The notes: generated by a model not told the origin, from the letters alone. Counted from the first letter of the stretch, positions 15,314-24,145 are shown. The stretch: 32,974 bases of DNA from an uncultured Acidobacteriia bacterium (GCA_903882645.1 CAIRXZ010000211.1:1-32974); one strand, 5' to 3'. Translations and numbers: made by a program.

Positions 15314-16468
15314 ATGCGTTATCGCCTTCTCGCGGGCGTATTCGCGCTCTGCCTGGCCGCGGCGGCGGCCACCATGTCCGTGGACAAGCTGTTCACCTTC
15401 GTCCAGTCTTCGCTTCAGCTCATCAAGGAAGGCAAGATGACGGACAAGGACCTGGCGGACTTCCTGCTGGAGAAAACCACCAAGCTAACCGAACGCCTCG
15501 ACGACCGCTCCATCGAACAGATGCAGAGCCTCGGCATCGGGCCGAGGACGCTGGCGGCGCTGCGCCGCCTGGAAGAGCAATCGCAGTCGCTCCCCGCCGC
15601 CAAGCCCATCGAACCGCCCTCCGCGCCGGCCCAGGCGCCGCCGCCATCCTCCGAGGAACAAGCCGCTATCCTCGACGGCGTGCGGGCCTACGCGCTGGCT
15701 TACAGCAAGAACCTGCCGGACTTTATCTGCACGCAGGTGACCCGCCGCTTCGTGGCCCCCAGACCCGGTACGCGGTACGGCGGACGGGCGGACAGCGAAC
15801 CCTCCTGGCAAGGGCCCGACGTTCTGACCATCCGGCTCAGCTACTTCGAACAAAAAGAAGACTACAAGCTGATCATGCAGAACGATACCATCACCACCCA
15901 GGACTACAAGACGCTGGGCGGGGCGACCACCTCCGGAGATTTCGGCAGCATGACGAAGGAAATCTTCGAACGGGCCACTCAGGCGCACTTCCAGTGGGAC
16001 CACTGGGCAACGTTGCGTTCGCAGTTGGCCATGGCCTTCGCCTATCGCGTGGAACAGGCCCGTTCGCAGTGGCACATCGTTTACGACCGCCAGATGGATA
16101 TCGTCCCGGCCTACCGAGGCCTGGTCTACGTGGATCCGAAAAGCCGCGAGATTGTCCGCGTCACGCTGGAAGCCGAGAATCTACCCCCGAGCTTTCCCGT
16201 GAAGATGGCGCAGTCGATTCTGGATTACGATTACGCGGACCTTTCCGGCCAGCGGTTTCTGCTTCCGCTCAAGGCGCAGACCCTCATGGCGGCCGACGAC
16301 TACATGAGTAGGAACGACACATCGTTCCACAACTATCGCAAATACTCCGCCGAGTCGGTTCTCAAATTCGACACGGACACGCCCGATCCGATACCCGAGG
16401 ACAAGACCAAGGAAACCCCGCCCGCGCCGCCCGCGCCCGCCAAGAACCAGAAGAACAAGCAGAAGTAA
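15314..16468 (+). CDS. Secreted protein of acidobacterial type, unknown function
   Basis: A 384-residue exported protein with signal peptide MRYRLLAGVFALCLAAAAAT. A helical, charged region occupies residues 25-95 and a Pro-rich linker 95-118. The main domain carries KNLPDFICTQVTRRF at about 135-150 and ends with VYVDPKSREIVRVTLEAE, ILDYDYADLSGQRFLLPLKA and FHNYRKYSAES. I recall the LPDFxCTQ motif and this domain order from many paralogues in Solibacter-type genomes; no function has been established. A low-complexity Pro/Lys tail (TPPAPPAPAKNQKNKQK) ends the protein. The start is supported by the signal peptide. Confidence 0.82.
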   Translation: MRYRLLAGVFALCLAAAAATMSVDKLFTFVQSSLQLIKEGKMTDKDLADFLLEKTTKLTERLDDRSIEQMQSLGIGPRTLAALRRLEEQSQSLPAAKPIEPPSAPAQAPPPSSEEQAAILDGVRAYALAYSKNLPDFICTQVTRRFVAPRPGTRYGGRADSEPSWQGPDVLTIRLSYFEQKEDYKLIMQNDTITTQDYKTLGGATTSGDFGSMTKEIFERATQAHFQWDHWATLRSQLAMAFAYRVEQARSQWHIVYDRQMDIVPAYRGLVYVDPKSREIVRVTLEAENLPPSFPVKMAQSILDYDYADLSGQRFLLPLKAQTLMAADDYMSRNDTSFHNYRKYSAESVLKFDTDTPDPIPEDKTKETPPAPPAPAKNQKNKQK

Positions 16469-16539
16469 GCCAACATGCCCCGGCCGCCGGCCTTGGCCCC
16501 TTCCGAAGCTTGCCGGAACATGCCGCACTGGAATAACGT

Positions 16540-17016
16540 ATGGATAGACAGATGCCGTTTTGCAGCCAATGCGGATTCCAAGTGGGCGTTTCCGCCCGGT
16601 TCTGCGGCCGGTGCGGAGCCACGCAGCCGTCCGGGACCGCCGGGCCATCGGGCGCCCCGCCGCAGCCTGGGGACCCGTTGGCAGGCATCAGCCCGCGAAC
16701 CGCGTCGATCCTGTGCTATATTCCCTGGATTGGCTGGGTGGCCGCCGTTGTGGTACTGGCCTCCGGCAGGTTTCGCGGCGACCGCACTGCTCGTTTTCAC
16801 GCCTTCCAGGGCCTATACCTCTTCGTGGCGGTGCTGATGAACGAGTGGGTGCTGAGATGGATCCCCTGGCCGTTCCCGCACTTTGAATTGCACGGCCTCA
16901 TCTCGGTCGCGCTCACCATCATGGCCATCTTCATGATGGTCAAGGCCGCCCACGAGCAAGCCTACGCCTTGCCGCTTTTCGGCGAGCTGGCCGCCCGGTC
17001 GGTAGCAGAAGATTAG
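16540..17016 (+). CDS. Zinc-ribbon membrane protein, DUF4870-like
   Basis: A 158-residue protein that opens with a zinc ribbon (FCSQCGFQVGVSARFCGRCG, two CxxC knuckles). A Gly/Pro linker follows, then a DUF4870-type membrane domain: ILCYIPWIGWVAAVVVLA, the conserved RFHAFQGLYLFVAV, and a last helix pair. The ribbon should face the cytoplasm. The function of DUF4870 proteins is not known. It ends 41 nt from the convergent DUF5615 gene. Confidence 0.85.
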   Translation: MDRQMPFCSQCGFQVGVSARFCGRCGATQPSGTAGPSGAPPQPGDPLAGISPRTASILCYIPWIGWVAAVVVLASGRFRGDRTARFHAFQGLYLFVAVLMNEWVLRWIPWPFPHFELHGLISVALTIMAIFMMVKAAHEQAYALPLFGELAARSVAED

Positions 17017-17057
17017 GCCTGGGGTAGATCCGCGGGCCGTCCAACTCCAGCATATTC

Positions 17058-17459
17058 TCATTGACGAATGAGCCTGGAAGCGGTAGCGAAGGGACCCGCC
17101 GAGCAGAACTCCAGGATGGCGCCGGCCAGCGAGGCGCAGGATCCCGGCAGGCGCGCCACGCTCGCGAACTCCCGCCGGTTCGCGCGGCGCACGGCCTCTT
17201 CGACAATCAGGTAGAACGTGGCATCGGAAGGCAGACGCGCGCCGCCAGCCCACAACGTGTGAAGCCGATAGAAATCCGAGACGTTGAACGTATAGAGGAC
17301 GCACCCGTGTTCGGCGGCAAAAACCAACTGTTCCTCGTCGGACTTCTCGATGAGACCGGCGTCTAAAGGCGTGGTCACTGTAACGCCGCGGGAACGAAGG
17401 GCCGCGACAAGATCGCTGTCCATCGCGTCTTCGTCTATGTAGATCCTGATCCGGCTCAC
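17058..17459 (-). CDS. DUF5615 PIN-like toxin
   Basis: A 133-residue protein with the DUF5615 (Mut7-C-like PIN) N-terminus: IRIYIDEDAMDSDLVAALRS with the acidic Asp-Glu-Asp cluster, SDEEQLVFAAEHG, and VLYTFNVSDFYRLH. It follows its DUF433 partner by 9 nt on the same strand. The last 50 residues (from about LPSDATFYLIVEEAV) differ from what I expect of the family, so the C-terminus may be divergent. RNase toxicity is expected from the family but not shown. Confidence 0.8.
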   Translation of the reverse strand: MSRIRIYIDEDAMDSDLVAALRSRGVTVTTPLDAGLIEKSDEEQLVFAAEHGCVLYTFNVSDFYRLHTLWAGGARLPSDATFYLIVEEAVRRANRREFASVARLPGSCASLAGAILEFCSAGPFATASRLIRQ

Positions 17460-17468
17460 AGATGAGGG

Positions 17469-17750
17469 TCAGCGCCTGTGCCGCTCTTCGAGGGCCGCTG
17501 TCTCCCGCTCTTCGGCTTCGAGGTCCGCATCGATCTCCGCCTGGTTGGCGTGGTAGCAGGCGAGAGCCGCATGAACCTGAGCCAGCGACAGATGGCCAAA
17601 CTTCCGCACGATCTCCTCTGGAATCAGGCCCATGTTGTGCCACTGAGCGATCCGGCGAACCGAGACGCCCGTCCCGGCAATGCACGGCCGGCCGCCGCGA
17701 ATTTCGGAGCGCCGCGAGATCAGGCTGCCTATCTCGGTGACGGTTGCCAT
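17469..17750 (-). CDS. DUF433 antitoxin
   Basis: A 93-residue protein with the DUF433 helix-turn-helix: RSEIRGGRPCIAGTGVSVRR, then GLIPEEIVRKFGHLSLAQVH and AALACYHANQAEID. The GGRPCIxGT segment is the hallmark. The acidic C-terminus probably binds the DUF5615 toxin encoded just downstream. The ATG overlaps sequence before the PIN remnant on the other strand. Confidence 0.88.
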   Translation of the reverse strand: MATVTEIGSLISRRSEIRGGRPCIAGTGVSVRRIAQWHNMGLIPEEIVRKFGHLSLAQVHAALACYHANQAEIDADLEAEERETAALEERHRR

Positions 17751-17764
17751 CGATTTCGAGTATA

Positions 17765-17890
17765 CCGCAGCGGTACGATCTGACGCTGGCCGATGCCCAT
17801 GGGTTGGCGGTCATGCGTGAACGAAGAATTGGGTGCTGCTGGTCGACGGACCGGCATCTGGGGTTGCATCGGGTTCGGCTGGTGATTCGA
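17765..17890 (+). pseudogene. C-terminal remnant of a PIN-domain toxin
   Basis: About 40 codons read PQRYDLTLADAHGLAVMRER, then CWSTDRHLGLHRVRLVI. This is the end of a VapC-like PIN domain with its third and fourth acidic sites (LADA and STDRHL). The N-terminal half with the first Asp and Glu is absent; the divergent DUF433 gene begins where it should be. It is therefore a truncated toxin gene, perhaps cut when the DUF433/DUF5615 module arrived. Confidence 0.65.
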
Positions 17891-17937
17891 AGAGCTGGCG
17901 ACCAACGTAACGCGGGGATGAAATGCGAAATACCGAG

Positions 17938-17976
17938 CGCCGACATGAGTGTCGGCGCGGCAGACTGAGAGTCTGC
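17938..17976. terminator. Double hairpin after coxD (REP-like)
   Basis: Two adjacent perfect stems are present: CGCCGACA-TGAG-TGTCGGCG (17938-17957) and GCAGACT-GAG-AGTCTGC (17960-17976). They start 7 nt beyond the coxD stop on the minus strand and so close the respiratory operon. No T-run follows, so they may protect or end the transcript. Their compact paired form is also that of a REP-type repeat. Confidence 0.6.
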
Positions 17977-17983
17977 GCCACGG

Positions 17984-18268
17984 TTACAGCCAGCCCCGCG
18001 AGATGTAATCCGCCAAGGTCAACACGATCAGGATGGCCAGCCACAACGTGGCGCCTGAGATTACCAGCTTGGTTAGCTTGGTGCTGTGGCGGACGTGCAT
18101 GAAGAATAGGGTCACCAGGAGCATCTTGACGGCGGCGATGGTCAGGGCTACAACCACGTTGAGCGGGCCGAGATCGACATAGGCGACCGTGGTGGTTACG
18201 GCGGTAAGGATCAAGAGGGCGATCCAGACGGTGGTGTAGGTCTTGACGGAATCGATGTGTCCGGTCAT
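17984..18268 (-). CDS. coxD: Cytochrome c oxidase subunit IV
   Basis: Small membrane subunit of the aa3/caa3 oxidase, 94 residues with three predicted helices. It has the caa3-type subunit IV pattern: YTTVWIALLILTAVTTTVAY, AAVKMLLVTLFFMHVRHS and a last hydrophobic helix. KMLLVTLFFMHVRHS is the family hallmark. It starts within the end of coxC (ATGA, 4-bp overlap). It is the last gene of the operon and is followed by a double hairpin. The frame extends upstream, in antisense sense only, through coxC. Confidence 0.92.
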   Translation of the reverse strand: MTGHIDSVKTYTTVWIALLILTAVTTTVAYVDLGPLNVVVALTIAAVKMLLVTLFFMHVRHSTKLTKLVISGATLWLAILIVLTLADYISRGWL

Positions 18269-18936
18269 GGCTTGACTCCGTGGCGGTCGATCAGGTAGAG
18301 GAGCGGGAACAGGTAGATCCAGACGATATCGACGAAATGCCAGTACAAGCCGATCATGTCTATGGGGGTGTAGTAAGCGGCGCTGAACCTGCCTTTGTAG
18401 GTCTGGTAGATCAGAAGCGCCAGCAGGCCGGCGCCGATTACCATGTGCAGGGCGTGCAGGCCGGTCATGGCGAAGTAGAGCGAGAAGAATAACTGCGCCT
18501 CGCCCTGTTGCGGCGTGCCTTCCAGGTGGAACGCGGGGCCGGGGACGTGATGTTCCTGGAACTTCTCGTTCCATTCGAAGGCTTTGACGCCCAGGAAAAC
18601 CATTCCAAGAATCAGGGTCAGTACGAGGAAGATAATGACGACCTTGCGGCGGCCAAGCTGACCGGCGCGCACGGCCAGCACCATGGTGAAGCTGCTGCAC
18701 AGGAGCACGGCCGTGTTGATGGCGCCGAGGGTGGCGTTCAGGGAGCGGCTGGCGGCGCCGAAGACCGCCGGATACATGTTGCGGTACACGGTGTAGGCCA
18801 AGAACATGCCGCCGAAAAACATGACTTCGGTGACGAGGAAGATCCACATCCCCAGCGACGAGGCGTCCTTCTGCTGCGCGGCGGTGTCGAACTGCTCGCG
18901 CAGCGCGAGCGTTTCCACGTGAGGTTCGCTAACCAA
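18265..18936 (-). CDS. coxC: Cytochrome c oxidase subunit III
   Basis: Membrane subunit that stabilises subunit I and shapes proton and oxygen access. The 223-residue protein has seven predicted helices; it opens with [20 protein letters not shown], includes [20 protein letters not shown], and ends [20 protein letters not shown], which are standard subunit III blocks. It is shorter than mitochondrial subunit III but normal for bacterial enzymes. It overlaps coxA by 8 bp and coxD by 4 bp. Confidence 0.95.
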   Translation of the reverse strand: MVSEPHVETLALREQFDTAAQQKDASSLGMWIFLVTEVMFFGGMFLAYTVYRNMYPAVFGAASRSLNATLGAINTAVLLCSSFTMVLAVRAGQLGRRKVVIIFLVLTLILGMVFLGVKAFEWNEKFQEHHVPGPAFHLEGTPQQGEAQLFFSLYFAMTGLHALHMVIGAGLLALLIYQTYKGRFSAAYYTPIDMIGLYWHFVDIVWIYLFPLLYLIDRHGVKP

Positions 18937-20554
18937 CTGGAACCTCCTCGTCGATTACCGCGCTGTAGTCGTATGCTTCGTGAGTGACGACCGGGATCTG
19001 GTCGAAGTTGTGGGGCGGAGGCGGCGAAGCGGTCGTCCATTCCAGGCCGGTGGCCTTCCACGGATTCGATCCGGCGAGCTTCCCGTAGCGGAGCGACCAG
19101 GCGAAGTAGACAATGGGGAGCATATAGCCGACGGCCAGCACCGAAGCGCCGGCGGTCGAGAGCACGTGCAGCACCTGGAACTCGTCGGGATACACGTGGT
19201 AGCGCCGCGGCATCCCCAGATAGCCAAGAATGAACTGCGGGAAGAAGGTGAGATTGAATCCTACGAAGATCACCAGGGCCGAGAGTTTTGCCCATCCTTC
19301 GGGATACATGCGCCCGGTCATCTTGGGCCACCAGTAGTGCAGGCCGCCGAGGTACGCCATGATGGCGCCGCCCACCATGATGTAGTGGAAATGCGCGACC
19401 ACGAAGTAAGTGTCGGTGACATGCACGTCGATTCCCAGACACGCCACGAAGAGTCCGGTCAACCCGCCGATGGTGAACAGGCCGATGAAGCCGAAGGCGT
19501 AGAGCATGGGGGTGGCGTAGGAGATGGAGCCTTTGTACAGCGTCGCGGTCCAATTGAATACCTTGATGGCGGAGGGAATGGCGACGAAGTAACTCAGGAA
19601 CGAAAACACCATGCCGGCATACAGGGACATGCCGCTGACGAAGAGGTGATGGCCCCACACCAGGAAGCCCAGCACCGCGATGGCGACGCTCGAGAAGGCC
19701 ACGACGCTGTAACCAAAGATCCTCTTACGGGAGAACACCGAAACCAGCTCGCTCAGCACGCCCATGGCTGGTAGGATCATGATGTAGACGGCGGGGTGCG
19801 AGTAGAACCAGAAAAGGTGCTGGAACAAGACCGGGTCGCCGCCGCGGGCGGGGTCGAAGATTCCAAGATGCAAAAGGCGCTCGGCCGCGACCAGCACGAT
19901 AGTCACCGCCAGCACCGGCGTGCCAAGCACCTGGATGATCGCGGTAGCGTAGTGAGCCCACACGAACAGGGGCATGCGGAACCAGGTCATGCCGGGGGCC
20001 CTCATGCGGTGTACCGTCACGATGAAGTTCAGGCCGGTCAGAATGGACGAAAAGCCGGCGATGAAAATGCCTAGGGCCGTGGCGACGACCCAAGTGTTGG
20101 AATACGTGGTGCTGTAGGGCGTGTAGAAAGTCCAGCCGGTGTCCACGCCGCCGGCCACCATGGCGAAGATGGCGAACAGCCCGCCGATTACGAGCAGGTA
20201 CCAACTGAGTAAGTTGAGTTTGGGGAACGCCAGGTCGCGCGCCCCGATCATCATGGGGAGAAAGAAGTTCCCCAAAGTGGCCGGGATGGATGGGATGAGG
20301 AAGAAGAATATCATCACCACCCCGTGCATGGTGAACAGCTTGTTGTAGGTGTCGGAGGAGACCAGGTTGCCGTGGGGCGATAGCAGCTCGATGCGGATCA
20401 GCGTGGCGAACACGCCGCCGATAAAGAAGAAGAACGTGATGGTGGCGAGATACAGCAGCGCGATGCGCTTGTGGTCCTTGGTCAGGAGCCACGATTTGAG
20501 GCCATAGCCGGCGTTCAGGTAATTCTGTTGTTCTTCGACTGCCGCGGTGATCAT
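18929..20554 (-). CDS. coxA: Cytochrome c oxidase subunit I, A2-type
   Basis: Catalytic oxygen-reducing, proton-pumping subunit of 541 residues with about twelve helices. Heme and copper ligands are visible: His77 (TMHGVVM) and His390 for the low-spin heme, His388 for heme a3, and His253, His302 and His303 for CuB. Tyr257 in HPAVY is the cross-linked tyrosine. The A1 glutamate of the GHPE motif is missing and helix VI reads YSHPAVY (Tyr251, Ser252), the signature of A2-type oxidases such as that of Rhodothermus. The K-channel lysine (IPSAIKVF, Lys331) and a D-channel Asp (ARDLAF, Asp107) are kept. It overlaps coxB by 4 bp and coxC by 8 bp. Confidence 0.97.
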   Translation of the reverse strand: MITAAVEEQQNYLNAGYGLKSWLLTKDHKRIALLYLATITFFFFIGGVFATLIRIELLSPHGNLVSSDTYNKLFTMHGVVMIFFFLIPSIPATLGNFFLPMMIGARDLAFPKLNLLSWYLLVIGGLFAIFAMVAGGVDTGWTFYTPYSTTYSNTWVVATALGIFIAGFSSILTGLNFIVTVHRMRAPGMTWFRMPLFVWAHYATAIIQVLGTPVLAVTIVLVAAERLLHLGIFDPARGGDPVLFQHLFWFYSHPAVYIMILPAMGVLSELVSVFSRKRIFGYSVVAFSSVAIAVLGFLVWGHHLFVSGMSLYAGMVFSFLSYFVAIPSAIKVFNWTATLYKGSISYATPMLYAFGFIGLFTIGGLTGLFVACLGIDVHVTDTYFVVAHFHYIMVGGAIMAYLGGLHYWWPKMTGRMYPEGWAKLSALVIFVGFNLTFFPQFILGYLGMPRRYHVYPDEFQVLHVLSTAGASVLAVGYMLPIVYFAWSLRYGKLAGSNPWKATGLEWTTASPPPPHNFDQIPVVTHEAYDYSAVIDEEVPVG

Positions 20555-21528
20555 GGGTTACGGACCGCTCCCTGACGGTCGCGGCTCTGACTCGGGGCTT
20601 TCGGCTCGGGGCTGAGCGACTTGATGTACTCGACCAACTGCAAAACACCCTCTTCGGTGACTTGGCCTTGGAAGGTTGGCATAAGGGGCTGATAGCCGGC
20701 CACGACCTTGGCGGCCGGCCGCAGAATCGATTCGCGGATGTAGGCTTCGTCGGCCGTCACGGCCGTGCCGTCCGCCAGCGAGACGGTGCTGCCGAAGAGG
20801 CCTGCCAAGGCCGGGCACCGGCCCGACCCATCGGGCTTGTGGCAGTTGGCGCAGGCGAGGTCCTGAAAGAGCTTCCGCCCGTTTTCGGCGAGCGTTGCGC
20901 CCGGAGTTTCGCCGCTCAGCCATGCCGCGTAGTCCTCGGGCTGCATGACGTAGATCCAGCCCGTCATGCCGGAGTGCCGGTCGCCGCAGTACTCGGCGCA
21001 GAACAGATGATACTTGCCCGTCTTGGTGGGTTGGAACCAGGTGGTGCTGTAACTTCCCGGAACCACGTCCTGCTTGGTGCGGAAGGCCGGCACGAAGAAG
21101 CTGTGGATGACGTCCTCGGAAGTCATGGTCAGCTTGATGGGCCGTCCCAACGGGATATGCAGCTCGTTGATTTCGCGCGGGCCTTCCATGTGCTGGAGCT
21201 TCCACATCCACTGCTTGGCCACCACGTCGATCTGAATCGCGTCGGCGGGCGCGCTTCTTCCCGTGAAGTACACGCTCGCGCCCCAAGTGAACATCACCAT
21301 GGTGAGGCCGAAGGGAATCACGGACCAGAGGATTTCGAGCGGCACGCTGCCATGGATCGCCTTCGGCAATTCACGGTCGGAGCGCCGGCGGTAGCGGATG
21401 GCGAAATAGAAGATGGCGCCGAAGATCGCCACCGTGAAGAACGCCGCCGCCGCGAGCAGGAAGAACAGAAGGTGGTCCACCTGGGGCGCCAGCGTGGACG
21501 CTTGTTCGGGAAAGAGCCGGAATCCCAT
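20551..21528 (-). CDS. coxB: Cytochrome c oxidase subunit II with fused cytochrome c
   Basis: Electron-entry subunit of 325 residues. Two membrane helices (about residues 18-45 and 64-88) are followed by a periplasmic CuA domain with His142, Cys177, Glu179, Cys181, His185 and Met188 ([12 protein letters not shown]). A C-terminal cytochrome c domain has CANCH at 226-230 and an axial Met283 (PLMPTF). This makes the enzyme a caa3-type oxidase. Residues 311-325 ([11 protein letters not shown] and flanks) are encoded by a dispersed repeat that also ends another gene of this operon, so the tail is probably not part of the functional domain. There is no obvious cleaved signal. Confidence 0.95.
   Translation of the reverse strand: MGFRLFPEQASTLAPQVDHLLFFLLAAAAFFTVAIFGAIFYFAIRYRRRSDRELPKAIHGSVPLEILWSVIPFGLTMVMFTWGASVYFTGRSAPADAIQIDVVAKQWMWKLQHMEGPREINELHIPLGRPIKLTMTSEDVIHSFFVPAFRTKQDVVPGSYSTTWFQPTKTGKYHLFCAEYCGDRHSGMTGWIYVMQPEDYAAWLSGETPGATLAENGRKLFQDLACANCHKPDGSGRCPALAGLFGSTVSLADGTAVTADEAYIRESILRPAAKVVAGYQPLMPTFQGQVTEEGVLQLVEYIKSLSPEPKAPSQSRDRQGAVRNP
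20563..20599 (+). repeat. GACCGCTCCCTGACGG repeat inside the coxB 3' end
   Basis: This 37-nt block matches 22465-22501 at 35 positions by eye. Read on the minus strand it encodes QSRDRQGAV at the end of CoxB. Confidence 0.88.
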
Positions 21529-21534
21529 CGCGAA

Positions 21535-22401
21535 CTACCCAACCCTCGCCGGCCGGCGCCTATCCGCGCGCCGTTCGCGGCGAAACACGAACAGCAGGAA
21601 CCCGCCGCCGATCAGGACAAACACGCCCGCGGTGGCGCGCACCATGTTCAGGGCGATGGCGCCGTACTTACCGGTGGACGGGTCGTAATGGTAGCAGAAC
21701 AGCAGAATCTGGTCGACCGGAGTGCCGATCCGGTTGCGCGAGGCCTCGACCAGACCCAGGCGAATGTCGCGCGGCGCGTACTCGACGCCATAGAAGTACT
21801 TCGAGAGGCGGCCCTCCGGGGTGAGGAGCATGATGCCGCTGGCGTGGGCGTACTGATCGGTCGAGGGGTCGTACTTGTAGTGGAATCCGACGGCGTCCAT
21901 GAGCGCTTTGATGTTCGCCGGATCGCCGGTGAGGAAGTGCCAGCCGTTGGCGGTGTTCTCGCGGCCATAGCGGCGGACATACGTCTGCTTCTTGGCGGCG
22001 GCCAACTCGACGGTGTCCTTGGGATCGAAGCTGAAGGCCACGACCTCGAAGTCTTTTCCGGGGTCGAAGGAGACGGCCTTGAGGCTGCTGGCGAGACCGT
22101 TCAGGATCTGGGTACACAACATCGGGCAGCGGTAGTAGACCGGGGCCAGCAGCACCGGCTTGCCGGCGTGAAAGTAAGTGGAAAGCGGAACGGCGCGGCC
22201 ATACTCGTCGCGGAAGGTTATGTCCAGAGGGACCTGGGCATTGAGCCTTTGGTCGATTCCGACGCCTTGGAGCGCGCCGGGGAGGGCGGGCCTGAGGTTG
22301 GAATCCTGCATGCCGATGGTGGGCTGGGCCGGGGCCAATTGGCCCGGCTGAGCGAAGCCGGCGGCGAGCGCGAGCGCGGCGATAGTAAGCAGTTTGATCA
22401 C
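21535..22401 (-). CDS. sco: SCO1/SenC-family copper chaperone
   Basis: Periplasmic, membrane-attached thioredoxin-fold protein that loads copper into the CuA site of CoxB. It has signal-like MIKLLTIAALALAAGFA, the CPMLC copper motif (YYRCPMLCTQILNGL) and the conserved distal His (QYAHASGIMLL). A C-terminal hydrophobic helix (NMVRATAGVFVLIGGGFLLFVF) and a basic tail follow. I chose the GTG at 22401 because it begins the signal peptide; an ATG at 22443 is possible but falls in a palindromic repeat. It sits 6 nt upstream of coxB, which fits its role. Confidence 0.9.
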   Translation of the reverse strand: MIKLLTIAALALAAGFAQPGQLAPAQPTIGMQDSNLRPALPGALQGVGIDQRLNAQVPLDITFRDEYGRAVPLSTYFHAGKPVLLAPVYYRCPMLCTQILNGLASSLKAVSFDPGKDFEVVAFSFDPKDTVELAAAKKQTYVRRYGRENTANGWHFLTGDPANIKALMDAVGFHYKYDPSTDQYAHASGIMLLTPEGRLSKYFYGVEYAPRDIRLGLVEASRNRIGTPVDQILLFCYHYDPSTGKYGAIALNMVRATAGVFVLIGGGFLLFVFRRERRADRRRPARVG

Positions 22402-22431
22402 GACAGCACCCTCAGACAGCACCCGGACAGC

Positions 22432-22457
22432 GGGGCCGGGCATGCCCTGGCCCTACG
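22432..22457. repeat. GGGCCGGGCATGCCC palindromic repeat, copy 1
   Basis: GGGGCCGGGCATGCCC followed by TGGCCCTACG forms a near-perfect palindrome and shares its core and the trailing CCCTACG with 24777-24798. It lies in the gap between the 161-aa gene and sco. Confidence 0.7.
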
Positions 22458-22464
22458 AAAAAAC

Positions 22465-22501
22465 GACCGCTCCCTAACGGTCGCGGCTCTGACCCGGGGC
22501 T
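22465..22501 (+). repeat. GACCGCTCCCTAACGG repeat at the end of the 161-aa gene
   Basis: Second copy of the 37-nt block at 20563-20599. Read on the minus strand it gives GQSRDR and then a TAG stop, where the coxB copy has CAG. One base change in the repeat therefore creates the stop codon of this gene. Confidence 0.88.
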
Positions 22502-22959
22502 AACGGGCCACCGGGCGGCAACATCTTCGGCCCCAGGCCGCTCTCGGTGGGAACGGTCACGCCGGAGGCGGCGCTTTCCGGTTCATTTTGCCGGCGCGCG
22601 GGCAACCCTCGTTGCGCCAGCAGGTCAATGGCGCGGCCGATCGGCAGCCTCACAATGCCTTTTTGCCGGTCGACCCAACCATAACTCCCAAGTATTTGAT
22701 CCTCCTCGCCGCGCATTTGCTTCAAATCCCGCGCAGGAGTTTCTTGCAGGCGCGGTTCGGGAGGCGGACCGAGGGCCACGGTGGCCTCCCCGGCGGGAGA
22801 CTCCCGACTCTGAAAGTACCGGAACAGCCCGAAGAGCAGCACTAAAGCGGCAATGCACAGCACCGCCAGCGCGATGCCGAACTTTCCCACGGCCCAAACG
22901 TTGACGTCCCTTTCCTCGTGGCCGGCGGCGGGCCGCCGATCCTGGTTATTCGCGGCCAT
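22474..22959 (-). CDS. Membrane-anchored protein of the act/cox operon, unknown function
   Basis: A 161-residue protein with a short polar start, one membrane helix at about residues 28-48 (GIALAVLCIAALVLLFGLFR) and a periplasmic part. The clearest segment is ILGSYGWVDRQKGIVRLPIG with RAIDLLAQRGLP, a motif I recall from proteins placed between ACIII and SCO genes. I know no function; an assembly or stabilising role is inferred from position. Its start overlaps actF by 14 bp. Its last residues (QSRDR) and the TAG stop are supplied by a dispersed repeat, so the native C-terminus may have been different. Confidence 0.8.
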   Translation of the reverse strand: MAANNQDRRPAAGHEERDVNVWAVGKFGIALAVLCIAALVLLFGLFRYFQSRESPAGEATVALGPPPEPRLQETPARDLKQMRGEEDQILGSYGWVDRQKGIVRLPIGRAIDLLAQRGLPARRQNEPESAASGVTVPTESGLGPKMLPPGGPLAPGQSRDR

Positions 22960-24145
22960 GTTCCAATGCCTCCCGTAAGTGCGGATCGTGAAGCGGCATC
23001 AGCGGGCGCTTCTCCAGTTGCGTAAGAAAGTACGCCAGCCAGAGGCCGAACACGCCGGCCGGAGCCGCGAAATCCAGCCAGCTCAAACCAAACGACCCTC
23101 TGAGGAAGCCGGGCGCCACAAGCCAGTAGAGGTCCACGAGGCGCATGAAAAGGACGAAAACCGCGATCCCCGCCAGCAGCTTGAAGTTTCGCTTCAAGTC
23201 GCGCGATAAGAGCAGGGCGAAAGGCAGGGCGAAGTGCCCGAACACCAGCGCCAATCCGACGTATTGCCATCCGCCGCGCATTCGCGCCAGGTACCAGGGA
23301 ATTTCGCTCGGCAGGTTGGCCGACCAGATAATCAGGAACTGCGAAAACGAAAAATAGGCCCACACCATCACCAGGGCCAGGAGGAACTTGCCGAGGTCGT
23401 GGAGGTGGCGCGGCGTGAGGATCTCCGACATGGGCCGGCGGAAGGAAAGCAGCGCCATCAAGGCGATCAGGAAGGCCATCGCGGAGAGCGCCTGGCCGGC
23501 CATGAACATCATGCCGAAGATCGTCGAGAACCACTTCGGGTCGAGCGAAAGCACCCAATCGATCGCCATGAAGGTGACGCTGAAGCCCCAGAACAAGAGG
23601 CCCGGGCCGGCAAGCGCCGCGAGTTTCCGGCTGGCGGGGCCGGGGCCATCGCGGTCCTCCGCGGCCGACCAGCGGTTGAAGAACCAGGAAAGCAGCAGCC
23701 AGCCGCCGAGGTACGCCGCCGCGCGGACGAGGAAGAACGGCACGTTCAGGTATGCGTGCTTGTGCTGGAGGATCTCGTCGGCGGCCACGATTTTCGGGTG
23801 CGACCACTGGTACAGGTTGGGGATGCCGACTATGATCGGCAGAAACATCAGGGCCACCAGCGGAAGGGTCCGCGCCGCGGCTTCGCAGGGCCGCCGGATG
23901 ACGACGCCCCAGGCGCCGCCGGTGACATATTGCAGCATCAGCCAGGCCAGCGACCCGGCGCTCAACCCGACGACGAACAGGTACGACCACAGGTAAGAGC
24001 GGAAGAACTGAAACGGCGCGCGGAGGAACCCGGCGGCGCACAGGGCGGCGCCCAGGAGGCCGACGGCGAGGGCGCGCTTGCGCCACCGGCGCAGCTCGGC
24101 GCGCAGTTCGGAGCCGATATCGAAATCGAGCGAGGCGGAGGTCAT
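22946..24145 (-). CDS. actF: ACIII membrane subunit ActF (NrfD-like, quinol side)
   Basis: Polytopic membrane subunit of alternative complex III, 399 residues with about ten helices. The acidic cytoplasmic start is followed by helices that resemble ActC/NrfD; useful landmarks are WSHPKIVAADEILQHKHAYL, FNRWSAAED, WVLSLDPKWFSTIFGMMFMA and FSQFLIIWSANLPSEIPWYL. These are standard ActF blocks. It is translated from an ATGA overlap with actE (4 bp) and overlaps the next gene by 14 bp. Confidence 0.93.
   Translation of the reverse strand: MTSASLDFDIGSELRAELRRWRKRALAVGLLGAALCAAGFLRAPFQFFRSYLWSYLFVVGLSAGSLAWLMLQYVTGGAWGVVIRRPCEAAARTLPLVALMFLPIIVGIPNLYQWSHPKIVAADEILQHKHAYLNVPFFLVRAAAYLGGWLLLSWFFNRWSAAEDRDGPGPASRKLAALAGPGLLFWGFSVTFMAIDWVLSLDPKWFSTIFGMMFMAGQALSAMAFLIALMALLSFRRPMSEILTPRHLHDLGKFLLALVMVWAYFSFSQFLIIWSANLPSEIPWYLARMRGGWQYVGLALVFGHFALPFALLLSRDLKRNFKLLAGIAVFVLFMRLVDLYWLVAPGFLRGSFGLSWLDFAAPAGVFGLWLAYFLTQLEKRPLMPLHDPHLREALEHGRE

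Noticed and set aside
17058-17250. Frameshift in the DUF5615 gene
   Set aside because: The last 50 residues look unusual, but no other frame restores a better family match, so I kept one intact gene.
20662-22503. A 613-codon plus-strand frame opposite coxB and sco
   Set aside because: Antisense shadow with no domain; coxB and sco are unmistakable on the other strand.
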